A stretch of DNA of 64,000 nucleotides from contig NZ_CABVPL010000036.1 of the NCBI RefSeq assembly GCF_902499045.1, positions 1 through 64,000 on the forward strand, written 5' to 3'. The notes beneath the pieces were generated by a model. It was not told the origin of the DNA. It saw nothing but the letters and a program-made list of their open reading frames with translations, and made no database searches. This stretch comes from Burkholderia latens (GTDB lineage: Bacteria; Pseudomonadota; Gammaproteobacteria; Burkholderiales; Burkholderiaceae). Position numbers and translations under genes: made by a program. Positions 54,517 through 63,096 of this stretch are shown one piece after another (position 1 is the first letter of the stretch; every line of letters begins with the position of its first letter).

Positions 54517-56298
54517 TCAGCGCTCGCCGGTCATCCGCCGGTACGCGTCCAGCAGCGACGTCTTGTAGACGACGCCCGCGAGCGTCGGCTCCGCTTCGCT
54601 TTCGATCACCGGCAGCCGTTCGCCCTGGAACGCCATGAAGCGTTCGAGCGCGGTCGCGAGCGGCATGTCGGGCGTGAGCAGCGGAAACGGCGTATGCGCG
54701 TAGTGCGCGGCCGTCTTGTCGGCCGTGTCGCGCTTGTCGAGCAGATCGGACGTAATGTCCTTCAACGCCACCGCGCCGCGGAAGCGCCCCGCGTCGTCGG
54801 TCACGTACAGATACTTCACCGGATATTCGAGGAACACGCGCGTCATGTCGGCGACGCTCGCGGTGAGCGGCACGACCGTCTGCGCGGGCTGGATCAGCTC
54901 GCGCATCTGCGTGGTGCGCAGCCGCAGCCGCTCCTGCGCGTCCTGCAGATGGCGCAGCGTGATTTCGTACATCGACGTCGTGCCGGTCGCGCGCGCGGTG
55001 AAATACGCGAACACGCACGACACCAGCAGCGGCAGCACGACCTGATAGCTGAGGGTCATCTCGAAGATCATCAGGATCGCCATCAGCGGCGCCTGCGTGG
55101 CGCCGGCCATGAACGCGCCCATGCCGACCATCGCATACGCGAAGTACGCGGACGTGTGGCCCGGCCACAGCGCGTTCATCGCAAGCCCGAACAGCGAGCC
55201 GAACACCGCGCCGACGAACAGCGTCGGCGTGAACACGCCGCCGACCGCGCCCGAGCCGGCCGTCGCGGCGGTCGCGACGACCTTGAACACCAGGACCGCG
55301 ACGAGCGCCTGCCAGGTCCACGGCGCATGCAGGATCCCGTTCACGACGCTGTACCCGTTGCCCCACACGTCCGGAATCCACACGGAGATCACGCCGACCA
55401 CGAGGCCGCCGAGCGCGAGCCGCGCCGGCAGCGGCACGGGCAGCCGCTTGAAGTGGTTCTTCGACGCATCGAGCAGGTGCAGGAACTGCGGCGCGAGCAC
55501 GCCGCACAGCGCGCCCAGCACGACGAACAGCAGCACCTCGGCGCCCGTCACGGCCGGAAACACCGGCATTTCGTACGGCGGCCGGTAGCCGGCGAATTCG
55601 CGCATCACGATGTTTGCGACGACGGACGCGACGACCATCGGCCCGAAGCTCTCCATCGCGATCGTGCCGAGCACGATTTCGGACACGAAGAACGCGCCGG
55701 CGATCGGCGCGTTGTACGCAGACGTGATACCGGCGGCCGCGCCGCACGCGACGAGCAGGCGCAGCCGCGGCGGGTCGAAGTGCACGAAGCGGCCGACCAG
55801 CGACGCGGTGAGCGCCGCGAGCTGCACCATCGGGCCTTCGCGGCCGATCGAGCCGCCGCTGCCGATCGTCAGTAGCGACGACACGCTGCGCCACAGGCTT
55901 TGCCGGACCGGCACGACGCCGTCGCCGAGCGCGACGGCCTCCATGTAGTCGATGTTGCCGGATTTACGGTCGCCGCGCGTCGCGAGCAGCAGCACGCAGC
56001 CGGCGAGGAAGCCGCCCGCGGCCGGCATCCAGAAGCGCACGTACCACGGCAGGCTTCTCGCCATCTGCACGAAGCTGCCGCTGTGCCCCGAGATCAGCCG
56101 CTGCATCAGGTCGATGCCTTCGCGGAACGTCATGGTGGCGAACGCGCCGCCGACGCCGACGATCGCCGACCAGATCAGCATCGTATGGGCATCCGACAGG
56201 CGGAACAGCGTCTGGGCGCGAGTGCGCAGCTTCAGCAGGAACGAGAGCACGGCTGAAAGTGGATGGTGAAGGGGACGAAGGAAAACGACGCGAAGCAT
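54517..56298 (-). CDS. ClC-type chloride channel/antiporter with CBS domains
   Basis: A 593-residue membrane protein of the ClC family: GSGGSIGREGPMVQL with the gating Glu, GAVGGVFTPTLFVGA, and a C-terminal pair of CBS domains (RELIQPAQTVVPLTASVADM...; PLLTPDMPLATALERFMAFQGERLPVIE). The first selectivity motif GSGIP is replaced by KSGNIDY, as in some ClcB-like proteins. It moves chloride or fluoride. Start ATG 56298 is preferred to the Arg/Ala-rich extension to 56373. Confidence 0.88.
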   Translation of the reverse strand: MLRVVFLRPLHHPLSAVLSFLLKLRTRAQTLFRLSDAHTMLIWSAIVGVGGAFATMTFREGIDLMQRLISGHSGSFVQMARSLPWYVRFWMPAAGGFLAGCVLLLATRGDRKSGNIDYMEAVALGDGVVPVRQSLWRSVSSLLTIGSGGSIGREGPMVQLAALTASLVGRFVHFDPPRLRLLVACGAAAGITSAYNAPIAGAFFVSEIVLGTIAMESFGPMVVASVVANIVMREFAGYRPPYEMPVFPAVTGAEVLLFVVLGALCGVLAPQFLHLLDASKNHFKRLPVPLPARLALGGLVVGVISVWIPDVWGNGYSVVNGILHAPWTWQALVAVLVFKVVATAATAGSGAVGGVFTPTLFVGAVFGSLFGLAMNALWPGHTSAYFAYAMVGMGAFMAGATQAPLMAILMIFEMTLSYQVVLPLLVSCVFAYFTARATGTTSMYEITLRHLQDAQERLRLRTTQMRELIQPAQTVVPLTASVADMTRVFLEYPVKYLYVTDDAGRFRGAVALKDITSDLLDKRDTADKTAAHYAHTPFPLLTPDMPLATALERFMAFQGERLPVIESEAEPTLAGVVYKTSLLDAYRRMTGER

Positions 56299-56365
56299 AG
56301 CACTGCGCCGCGCCCGCGGGACCTTCCCGTCGGGCGCGGCGCGTGTCGCGGCGCGGACGCGCGGC

Positions 56366-57442
56366 TCAGCCAAGCCAGTGCTGCACGGCCCAGGTGATCG
56401 CGTAACCGCCGGCGATCAGCCATACGTACAGGATCAGGCCGGTGATCAGTGCGCGCGGGCCGGCCTCGCGGATCTGCGCGACGCGCGTCTCGATGCCGAG
56501 CGCGGTCATCGCCATCGTCAGCGCGAAAGTGTCGAGCCCGTTCAACGTATGCGTGACGTCGGCGGGCAGCACGTTCAGCGAATTCACGATCACGAAGCCG
56601 AGGAAGCCGAGTGCGAACCACGGCACGGCGACCTTGCGCCGGGCGTGCGCGCCGTCCGCACCATCAGCGCCGGCGCGGGCCGAGCGGGCGAGCCACCAGC
56701 CGAGCGTCAGCAGCACCGGCACCAGCAGCATCACGCGGGTCATCTTCACGATGGTCGCCACGTGCGTGACTTCCGGGCTGATGTCGCTTGCCGCGCCGAC
56801 CACCTGCGCGACCTCATGGATCGTGCCGCCGAAGAACAGGCCGAGGCCGGCCGGGTCGAGGTTCAGCAGACCGGCGTGATACGCGAACGGGTAAAGGAAC
56901 ATCGACAGCGTGCCGAACAGCACGACGCTGCCCACGGCCATCGCGCTCTGGTGCGGCTTCGACTGCAGCGTCGATTCGAACGCGAGCACGGCGGCCGCGC
57001 CGCAGATCGCGCTGCCGGCGGCGGTCAGCAGCGCCGCGTCGCGATCGAGCTTCATCACCTTCATGCCGACCCACGTGCCGATCGCGAGCGTGCTGACGAC
57101 GACCAGCACCGAGACCGTCAGGCCCGGCAGGCCGACCTGCGCGATTTCCTGCAGGCTCACGCGCAGCCCGAAGAACGCGACGGCGATGCGCAGCAGCTTG
57201 CGCGCGGAAAAGTTCACGCCGGCCGCCCAGCTCGCGGGCATGCCGTCGCGCAGCGCATTGCCGTACAGCGCGCCGGCGACGATGCCGACGATCAGCGGCG
57301 ACAGCCCGAGCGCGGCGATCGCCGGCAGCGCCGACAGACTGGTGACGGCGGCGGCGAACAGCGCGACGAACAGCACACCGTTCAACTGGCCGCGCATCGA
57401 CGGCGCGGCGTGACTGAGATGAGGGCTCGGGGCAGTAGACAT
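56366..57442 (-). CDS. yeiH: YeiH-family putative sulfate exporter
   Basis: A 358-residue membrane protein with about ten helices, matching the UPF0324/YeiH family: GIVAGALYGNALRD, NFSARKLLRIAVAFFGLRVSLQEIAQVG, AAGSAICGAAAVLAFE and FFGGTIHEVAQVVGA. Proposed to export sulfate or similar anions. Divergent from a LysR regulator, as yeiH is from yeiE in E. coli. Confidence 0.88.
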   Translation of the reverse strand: MSTAPSPHLSHAAPSMRGQLNGVLFVALFAAAVTSLSALPAIAALGLSPLIVGIVAGALYGNALRDGMPASWAAGVNFSARKLLRIAVAFFGLRVSLQEIAQVGLPGLTVSVLVVVSTLAIGTWVGMKVMKLDRDAALLTAAGSAICGAAAVLAFESTLQSKPHQSAMAVGSVVLFGTLSMFLYPFAYHAGLLNLDPAGLGLFFGGTIHEVAQVVGAASDISPEVTHVATIVKMTRVMLLVPVLLTLGWWLARSARAGADGADGAHARRKVAVPWFALGFLGFVIVNSLNVLPADVTHTLNGLDTFALTMAMTALGIETRVAQIREAGPRALITGLILYVWLIAGGYAITWAVQHWLG

Positions 57443-57486
57443 GGGGCACCGTGATTGAACAGGTTGCGATGGGCTTAATCCTAATT

Positions 57487-57498
57487 TCGATATATCGA
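57487..57498. promoter_or_regulatory. palindrome in the yeiH-lysR intergenic region
   Basis: TCGATATATCGA, perfect 12-bp palindrome, 57 bases before the LysR start codon and 45 bases before yeiH, in an AT-rich divergent promoter region. Candidate LTTR binding site. Confidence 0.45.
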
Positions 57499-57554
57499 TA
57501 TGAGAAATTGTGATTTGTGACATAAACTATCCGGAAAGCCGATAATTCATCGCC

Positions 57555-58448
57555 ATGACCCCGGATCAACTGATAACCTTCGCGGCTGTCGCCGAGCACC
57601 TGAACATCAGCCGCGCGGCCGTCGCGCTGCACCTGTCGCAGCCGGCCGTGTCGGGCCAGCTGCGTCTGCTGCAGGACGAGTTCGGCGAGCCGCTGTACCA
57701 GCGCGACGGGCGCGGCATCCGGCTGACGCCGGTCGGCGAACAGCTCGCGCAGTACGCGAACGCGCAGCGCGACGCGTTCGCGCAGGCTCGTGCGTTCCGC
57801 GACGCGGTGCGTGGCCTCGACGCCGGCACGCTGCGGATCGGCGCGAGCACGACGCCGGCGAGCTACCTGCTGCCTTACCTGATCGCGGCGTTCCAGCCGC
57901 GCGCGCCGCGGGTCGCGATCCAGACGATGAGCGGCAACACGGCCGACGTGGTCGCCGCGCTGGCGTCGCTCGACATCGCGATGATCGAAGGGCCGCCGGG
58001 CGAGGCGCTGCCGCCCGGCACCGCCGTGCATGCGTGGCACGAGGACGAGATCGTCGCGGTCGTGCCGGCCGGGCATCCGCTTGCGGCCCCCGATCACGAC
58101 GCGGGCGTCACGCTCGACGCACTCGCCGCGCATCCGGTCGTACTGCGCGAGGAGGGCTCCGGCGTGCGGCAACTCGTCGAACGCGCGTTCGCGCACGGCG
58201 GCACGCAGATGCGCGTCGCGCTCGAGATCGCGGGCGTCGAAGCGGTGAAGGAGGCCGTGCGCGCAGGGATGGGCGTCGGCTTTGTGTCCGCGATGTCGCT
58301 ACGTCATGAGGATGACGCGCTCGTGCCGCGCTCGCTGGCGCCCGAGCCGCTGACGCGTCATTTCTCGATCCTGGTGCCGCACGGCGCCGCGCCGTCGCGC
58401 GTGGCTGCGCAGTTCCTCGAGATGAGCCTCGCGCACGACCCGAAATAG
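57555..58448 (+). CDS. LysR-family regulator, YeiE-like
   Basis: A 297-residue LTTR: N-terminal winged helix (ITFAAVAEHLNISRAAVALHLSQPAVSGQLRLLQDEFGEPLYQR) and effector domain (LRIGASTTPASYLLPYLIAAFQPRAPRV, then VVLREEGSGVRQLVERAF), the CysB/CbbR-like subgroup that senses small anions. Divergence from yeiH suggests it controls that gene, possibly in response to sulfite as YeiE does. Confidence 0.9.
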   Translation: MTPDQLITFAAVAEHLNISRAAVALHLSQPAVSGQLRLLQDEFGEPLYQRDGRGIRLTPVGEQLAQYANAQRDAFAQARAFRDAVRGLDAGTLRIGASTTPASYLLPYLIAAFQPRAPRVAIQTMSGNTADVVAALASLDIAMIEGPPGEALPPGTAVHAWHEDEIVAVVPAGHPLAAPDHDAGVTLDALAAHPVVLREEGSGVRQLVERAFAHGGTQMRVALEIAGVEAVKEAVRAGMGVGFVSAMSLRHEDDALVPRSLAPEPLTRHFSILVPHGAAPSRVAAQFLEMSLAHDPK

Positions 58449-58572
58449 GCGGCCGGCGCGCCGCACAGGAAAATCCCATTCGCGCCAACGAGCGCGCGCG
58501 GGGCGGCGGCAGTTCTTAGGGATTTTCTCTATGGCGTGCGCCAGACGCGAAGCGCACCATCCGTCTCAAGCA

Positions 58573-58590
58573 AATGGAACCGGTTCCATT
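58573..58590. promoter_or_regulatory. LacI-type operator of the kgu operon
   Basis: AATGGAACCGGTTCCATT, a perfect 18-bp palindrome with the central CG expected of LacI/GalR operators and near the Pseudomonas PtxS site TGAAACCGGTTTCA. It lies 19 bases before the first gene of the operon, where a bound repressor would block transcription. Confidence 0.8.
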
Positions 58591-58609
58591 CCGGTAAAAA
58601 AGGGCGGAA

Positions 58610-59374
58610 ATGGCAGACATCGTGATCGTGGCGAGCGCATTCGGAATGGACCGCGTGCGCCAGCAGGGCCATCGGGCATTCATCGCGACCGCGGCCGCAT
58701 CCGGTGCGAGCGGCTTCGAGGTGCGGCGCGAGCTGTTCGCGTCGGACGACGACGCGACGCCCGGCGCGCTGGCCGCGCTCGGCGCCGAAATCGGCGCGCA
58801 GGGCTTGTGGTCGGTCTATTCGACGCCGGCGACGCTGTATACGCAAACCGGCGCGCTCGACACGGGCGCGCTGCGCGGCACGCTCGCCGAAGCGGACGCG
58901 CTCGGCGCGCGCTTCGTGAAGTTTCAGCTCGGCGGGTTCGCGGGCGAAGCGTATGCGGCGGAAATCGTCGCGCTGTCGCGCGGCGCGCGTGCCCGCGTGG
59001 TGGTGGAGAATGGCCAGCTGCCGGTCGGCGGCGCGCTCGCGCAGTTTCGCGGGCTGTTCGCCGCGCTCGCCGCGGCCGGCACGCCTGATGCGCTGGGCAT
59101 GACGTTCGACATCGGCAACTGGCAGTGGCCGGGCGAAGCGCCGCTCGCGTGCGCGCACGCGCTGGCGCCGCACGTGGAATACATTCATTGCAAGGCAGTC
59201 GTCGGCGACGGCGCGCGCCGTTTCGCGGTGGCGCCGGCGGCAGGCGACCCGCTCGTCACGGGCGTGCTCGCGGTGTTGCCGCAAGCGGCGCCGCGCGGGA
59301 TCGAGTTCCCGTTCGATGCGGCCGATCTCGCCGGCGATGCCGGCCGGCGCGTGGCATGGCTCGCCGCCGCGTGA
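58610..59374 (+). CDS. kguE: sugar phosphate isomerase/epimerase, KguE-like
   Basis: A 254-residue xylose-isomerase-like TIM barrel. ATG 58610 follows AGGGCGGAA. Metal-binding residues appear as VENGQLPVGG, DIGNWQWPGE and EYIHCKAV. In Pseudomonas the 2-ketogluconate operon starts with kguE, a putative epimerase of unclear exact step. The downstream kinase, transporter and reductase in the same order support that name. Confidence 0.8.
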   Translation: MADIVIVASAFGMDRVRQQGHRAFIATAAASGASGFEVRRELFASDDDATPGALAALGAEIGAQGLWSVYSTPATLYTQTGALDTGALRGTLAEADALGARFVKFQLGGFAGEAYAAEIVALSRGARARVVVENGQLPVGGALAQFRGLFAALAAAGTPDALGMTFDIGNWQWPGEAPLACAHALAPHVEYIHCKAVVGDGARRFAVAPAAGDPLVTGVLAVLPQAAPRGIEFPFDAADLAGDAGRRVAWLAAA

Positions 59375-59402
59375 TGCCGGAAGGATACGGAGGAGTTCAT
59401 TC

Positions 59403-60395
59403 ATGAAAGCAGCACTCGATGTCGTGACCTACGGCGAAGCGATGGCGATGTTCGTCGCCGCCGAGCCCGGCCACCTCGCGCACGCCGCGCAATTCACGAA
59501 ACGGATCGCGGGCGCGGACCTGAACGTCGCGATCGGCCTGTCGCGGCTCGGCTTCAGGGTCGGCTGGATGAGCCGGGTCGGCCGCGATTCGTTCGGCCGC
59601 TACGTGCTCGACACGCTCGCGCGCGAAGGCATCGACGCATCGTGCGTGACCGTCGATCCGCGCTATCCGACCGGCTTTCAACTGAAGTCGCGCAACGACG
59701 ACGGCAGCGACCCGACCGTCGAATATTTCCGCAAAGGCTCGGCCGCGAGCTACCTGTCGTGCGACGACTTCATGCCCGGCTACGTGCTTGGCGCCCGTCA
59801 TCTGCATCTGACCGGCGTCGCGCCGGCGATCTCCGCGACGTCGTGCGAGCTCGCATTCAAGCTCGCACGCGAGATGCGCGCGGCCGGCAAGACGATCTCG
59901 TTCGATCCGAACCTGCGCCCGACGCTGTGGCCGTCCGCCGACGTGATGGCGAAGACGCTGAACGCGCTCGCGACGCTCGCCGACTGGGTGCTGCCGGGCC
60001 TCGCCGAAGGGCAGCAGCTCACCGGGCACGACACGCCGGCCGACATCGCGGGCTTCTACCTGGCCCAGGGCGCGCGCGGCGTCGTGATCAAGCTGGGCGC
60101 CGACGGCGCTTACTTCCGCACGGCCGACGGCCGCGACGGCACGGTGGCCGGCGAGCGCGTCGCGAACGTGGTCGACACGGTCGGCGCCGGCGACGGCTTC
60201 GCGGTCGGCGTGGTCAGCGCGCTGCTGGAAGGCAAGCCGATCGAGCAGGCCGTCGCGCGCGGCAATCGCATCGGCGCGCTCGCGATCCAGGTGATCGGCG
60301 ATTCGGAAGGCCTGCCGACCCGGGCAGCACTCGATCGGCTCGAAAACGTCAGCAATCGCGCCGATCGCTTAGAGGAAATCGTCTCCGCGCAATGA
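59403..60395 (+). CDS. kguK: 2-ketogluconate kinase (PfkB family)
   Basis: A 330-residue ribokinase-fold kinase: TYGEAMAMFVAAEPGHL, GADLNVAIGLSRLGFRVGWMSRVGRDSFG at the N-terminus and the signature DTVGAGDGFAVGVVSALLEG with its catalytic Asp. By operon context it phosphorylates 2-ketogluconate to 6-phospho-2-ketogluconate; its sequence alone is also close to KDG kinases. ATG 59403 follows GGAGGAGTTCATTC-type ribosome-binding sequence. Confidence 0.82.
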   Translation: MKAALDVVTYGEAMAMFVAAEPGHLAHAAQFTKRIAGADLNVAIGLSRLGFRVGWMSRVGRDSFGRYVLDTLAREGIDASCVTVDPRYPTGFQLKSRNDDGSDPTVEYFRKGSAASYLSCDDFMPGYVLGARHLHLTGVAPAISATSCELAFKLAREMRAAGKTISFDPNLRPTLWPSADVMAKTLNALATLADWVLPGLAEGQQLTGHDTPADIAGFYLAQGARGVVIKLGADGAYFRTADGRDGTVAGERVANVVDTVGAGDGFAVGVVSALLEGKPIEQAVARGNRIGALAIQVIGDSEGLPTRAALDRLENVSNRADRLEEIVSAQ

Positions 60396-60558
60396 GAGGC
60401 CGGACACGGCACAATCCGCGGACTGTTGCGTGCTTCGTGCACGGTTTTGCATGAGGCCGGACACGGCGCAGCCGCGCCGACGCCGGCCAATTCCCAAAGG
60501 ACGGGAGCGGAGCCGGGCGTTTGACCCGCCCACTCCGATCACCCAAGGAGACACTCAG

Positions 60559-61839
60559 ATGGCAGCCAATCTCGCAGCCCGACGCTGGTGGACGATCATG
60601 CCGATCGTGTTCATCACCTACAGCCTCGCTTATCTCGATCGCGCGAATTACGGGTTCGCAGCCGCGGCCGGCATCAACCAGGACCTCGGCATCAGCAAGG
60701 GCCTGTCGTCGCTGATCGGCGCGCTGTTCTTCCTCGGCTACTTCTTCTTCCAGATTCCGGGCGCGATCTACGCGGAGCGCCGCAGCGTCAAGAAGCTCGT
60801 GTTCGCGAGCCTCGTGCTGTGGGGCGCGTGCGCGGCGCTCACCGGCGTGGTCACGAACATCCCGTCGCTGATGGCGATCCGCTTCGTGCTCGGCGTGGTC
60901 GAGGCGGCCGTGATGCCGGCGATGCTGATCTACATCAGCAACTGGTTCACGAAGAACGAACGCTCGCGCGCGAACACGTTCCTGATTCTCGGCAACCCGG
61001 TCACGGTGCTGTGGATGTCGATCGTGTCGGGCTATCTCGTGCACGAATTCGGCTGGCGCCACATGTTCATCGCCGAAGGCGTGCCGGCCATCATCTGGGC
61101 CGTGTGCTGGTGGTTCCTCGTGCAGGACAAGCCGGCCGATTCGCCGTGGCTCAACGCACAGGAAAAGCGCGATCTCGACGCCGCGCTCGCGGCCGAACAG
61201 GCGGCGATCAAGCCGGTGCGCAACTACGGCGAGGCGTTCCGTTCGCCGGCCGTGATCAAGCTGTGCGCGCAGTACTTCTGCTGGAGCATCGGCGTGTACG
61301 GCTTCGTGCTGTGGCTGCCGTCGATCGTCAAGAACGGCTCCGAGCTCGGGATGGTCGCGACCGGCTGGCTGTCGGCGCTGCCGTATCTCGCGGCGACGAT
61401 CGCGATGCTGGCCGCGTCGTGGGCGTCCGACAAGGTCGGCTCGCGCCGCGGCTTCGTGTGGCCGTTCCTGCTGGTCGGCGCGGGCGCGTTCGCCGCGTCG
61501 TATGCGCTCGGCTCGTCGCATTTCTGGATCTCGTACGCGCTGCTGGTCGTCGCGGGCGCCGCGATGTACGCACCGTACGGCCCGTTCTTCGCGATCGTGC
61601 CGGAGCTGCTGCCGAGAAACGTCGCCGGCGGCGCGATGGCGCTGATCAACAGCATGGGCGCGCTGGGCTCGTTCGTCGGCTCGTATTTCGTCGGCTACCT
61701 GAACGGGGCGACCGGCTCGCCGCTCGCGTCGTATGCGTTCATGAGCGCCGCGCTCGTCGCCGCGGTGATCCTCACGCTGTCCGTCAAACCCCAGGCGCGC
61801 GATGCGCACGCGCTCGCGACGCCGCTGCAAGGAAAATGA
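60559..61839 (+). CDS. kguT: MFS transporter, 2-ketogluconate type
   Basis: A 426-residue major facilitator of the anion:cation symporter (ACS) group with twelve helices: [15 protein letters not shown] in helix 1, [43 protein letters not shown] members import sugar acids with protons. ATG 60559 has AAGGAG 8 bases upstream. It overlaps the next gene (ATGA). Operon position assigns 2-ketogluconate. Confidence 0.86.
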   Translation: MAANLAARRWWTIMPIVFITYSLAYLDRANYGFAAAAGINQDLGISKGLSSLIGALFFLGYFFFQIPGAIYAERRSVKKLVFASLVLWGACAALTGVVTNIPSLMAIRFVLGVVEAAVMPAMLIYISNWFTKNERSRANTFLILGNPVTVLWMSIVSGYLVHEFGWRHMFIAEGVPAIIWAVCWWFLVQDKPADSPWLNAQEKRDLDAALAAEQAAIKPVRNYGEAFRSPAVIKLCAQYFCWSIGVYGFVLWLPSIVKNGSELGMVATGWLSALPYLAATIAMLAASWASDKVGSRRGFVWPFLLVGAGAFAASYALGSSHFWISYALLVVAGAAMYAPYGPFFAIVPELLPRNVAGGAMALINSMGALGSFVGSYFVGYLNGATGSPLASYAFMSAALVAAVILTLSVKPQARDAHALATPLQGK

Positions 61840-62810
61840 AAACGATGAAGCCTCGTATCGTCGCGTACAAGCCGCTGCCCGATGACGTCCTCGCGTATCT
61901 GCGCGAGCACGCCGAAGTCGTGCAGGCCGACGGCGCCGACGCGCTCGCCGATGCGCTCGGCGACGCCGACGGCGCGATCGGCGCGAGCCTGAAGATCACG
62001 CCGCAGATGCTCGATCGCGCACCGCGGCTGAAGGCGTGGTCGACGATCTCGGTCGGCTACGACAACTTCGACGTCGCGGATCTCACGCGGCGCGGCATCG
62101 TGCTCGCGCATACGCCCGACGTGCTGACCGAATCGACGGCCGACACCGTGTTCTCGCTGATCCTCGCGTCCGCGCGGCGCGTGGTCGAGCTGGCGGAGTG
62201 GGTGAAGGCAGGCCACTGGCATCGCAGCATCGGCCCGGATCTTTACGGCACGGACGTGCAGGGCAAGACGCTCGGCATCGTCGGGCTCGGGCGGATCGGC
62301 GGCGCGGTCGCGCGCCGCGCGGCGCTCGGCTTCAGGATGCAGGTGCTGTACACGAACCGTTCCGCGCACGCGGAAGCCGAAACGCAGTACGGCGCGCGCC
62401 GCGTGACGCTCGACGAACTGCTCGCGCAGTCGGATTTCGTGTGCCTGCAGGTGCCGCTGTCGCCGGAAACGCATCACCTGATCGGCGCGGCCGAATTCGC
62501 GAAGATGAAGCGCGGCGCGATCCTGATCAATGCGTCGCGCGGGCCCGTGGTCGACGAGGCCGCGCTGATCGATGCGCTGCGCGCGGGCACGATCCGCGGC
62601 GCGGGCCTCGACGTGTTCGAGAAGGAGCCGCTTTCGGCCGATTCGCCGCTGCTGCGGATGAGCAACGTCGTCGCGCTGCCGCATATCGGCTCGGCGACGC
62701 ACGAGACGCGCCACGCGATGGCGCGCTGCGCCGCGGAAAACCTGATCGGCGCGCTCGCCGGCACGCTGCGCACGAACCTGGTCAATCCCGACGCGCTCGC
62801 GCTCGCGTAA
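61836..62810 (+). CDS. kguD: 2-ketogluconate reductase (D-2-hydroxyacid dehydrogenase family)
   Basis: A 324-residue NAD(P)-dependent dehydrogenase: [48 protein letters not shown] (Rossmann), [11 protein letters not shown] with the conserved Arg, and [11 protein letters not shown] with the catalytic His. In the kgu pathway it reduces 6-phospho-2-ketogluconate to 6-phosphogluconate. The ATG overlaps the transporter stop; ATG 61845 is an alternative. Confidence 0.87.
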   Translation: MKTMKPRIVAYKPLPDDVLAYLREHAEVVQADGADALADALGDADGAIGASLKITPQMLDRAPRLKAWSTISVGYDNFDVADLTRRGIVLAHTPDVLTESTADTVFSLILASARRVVELAEWVKAGHWHRSIGPDLYGTDVQGKTLGIVGLGRIGGAVARRAALGFRMQVLYTNRSAHAEAETQYGARRVTLDELLAQSDFVCLQVPLSPETHHLIGAAEFAKMKRGAILINASRGPVVDEAALIDALRAGTIRGAGLDVFEKEPLSADSPLLRMSNVVALPHIGSATHETRHAMARCAAENLIGALAGTLRTNLVNPDALALA

Positions 62811-62903
62811 GCGGCGGCGGGCCGCGAACGGGCGCGAACGACCGGCGACGCCGTTAGAGTCGATGGTCTTGGTGCGGGAGCGCGGGCTGCGTTATGATCG
62901 CCC

Positions 62904-62922
62904 GCTCGTCGTATCGACGAGC
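62904..62922 (+). terminator. hairpin after the kgu operon
   Basis: Perfect 8-bp stem GCTCGTCG (62904-62911), loop TAT, CGACGAGC (62915-62922), 93 bases after the last kgu stop. No U-run, so termination is uncertain; it could also be a palindromic protein site upstream of the next gene. Confidence 0.4.
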
Positions 62923-63096
62923 CCGGCCGTGCGGGCGGCGGCGTCCGGCGACGGGCGCCGATGCCGGCTCGGGGGCCGGCGGCGGGTGCGGCCGACGCCG
63001 TTCGTTTCAGGCGGCCGGGGTGAGCGCCCCGGCGCCGATCGGCCGCGAAGCATGGGGCCGGCGGTGTTCGCCGGGTGGCTTTGGTATCCAACAACA

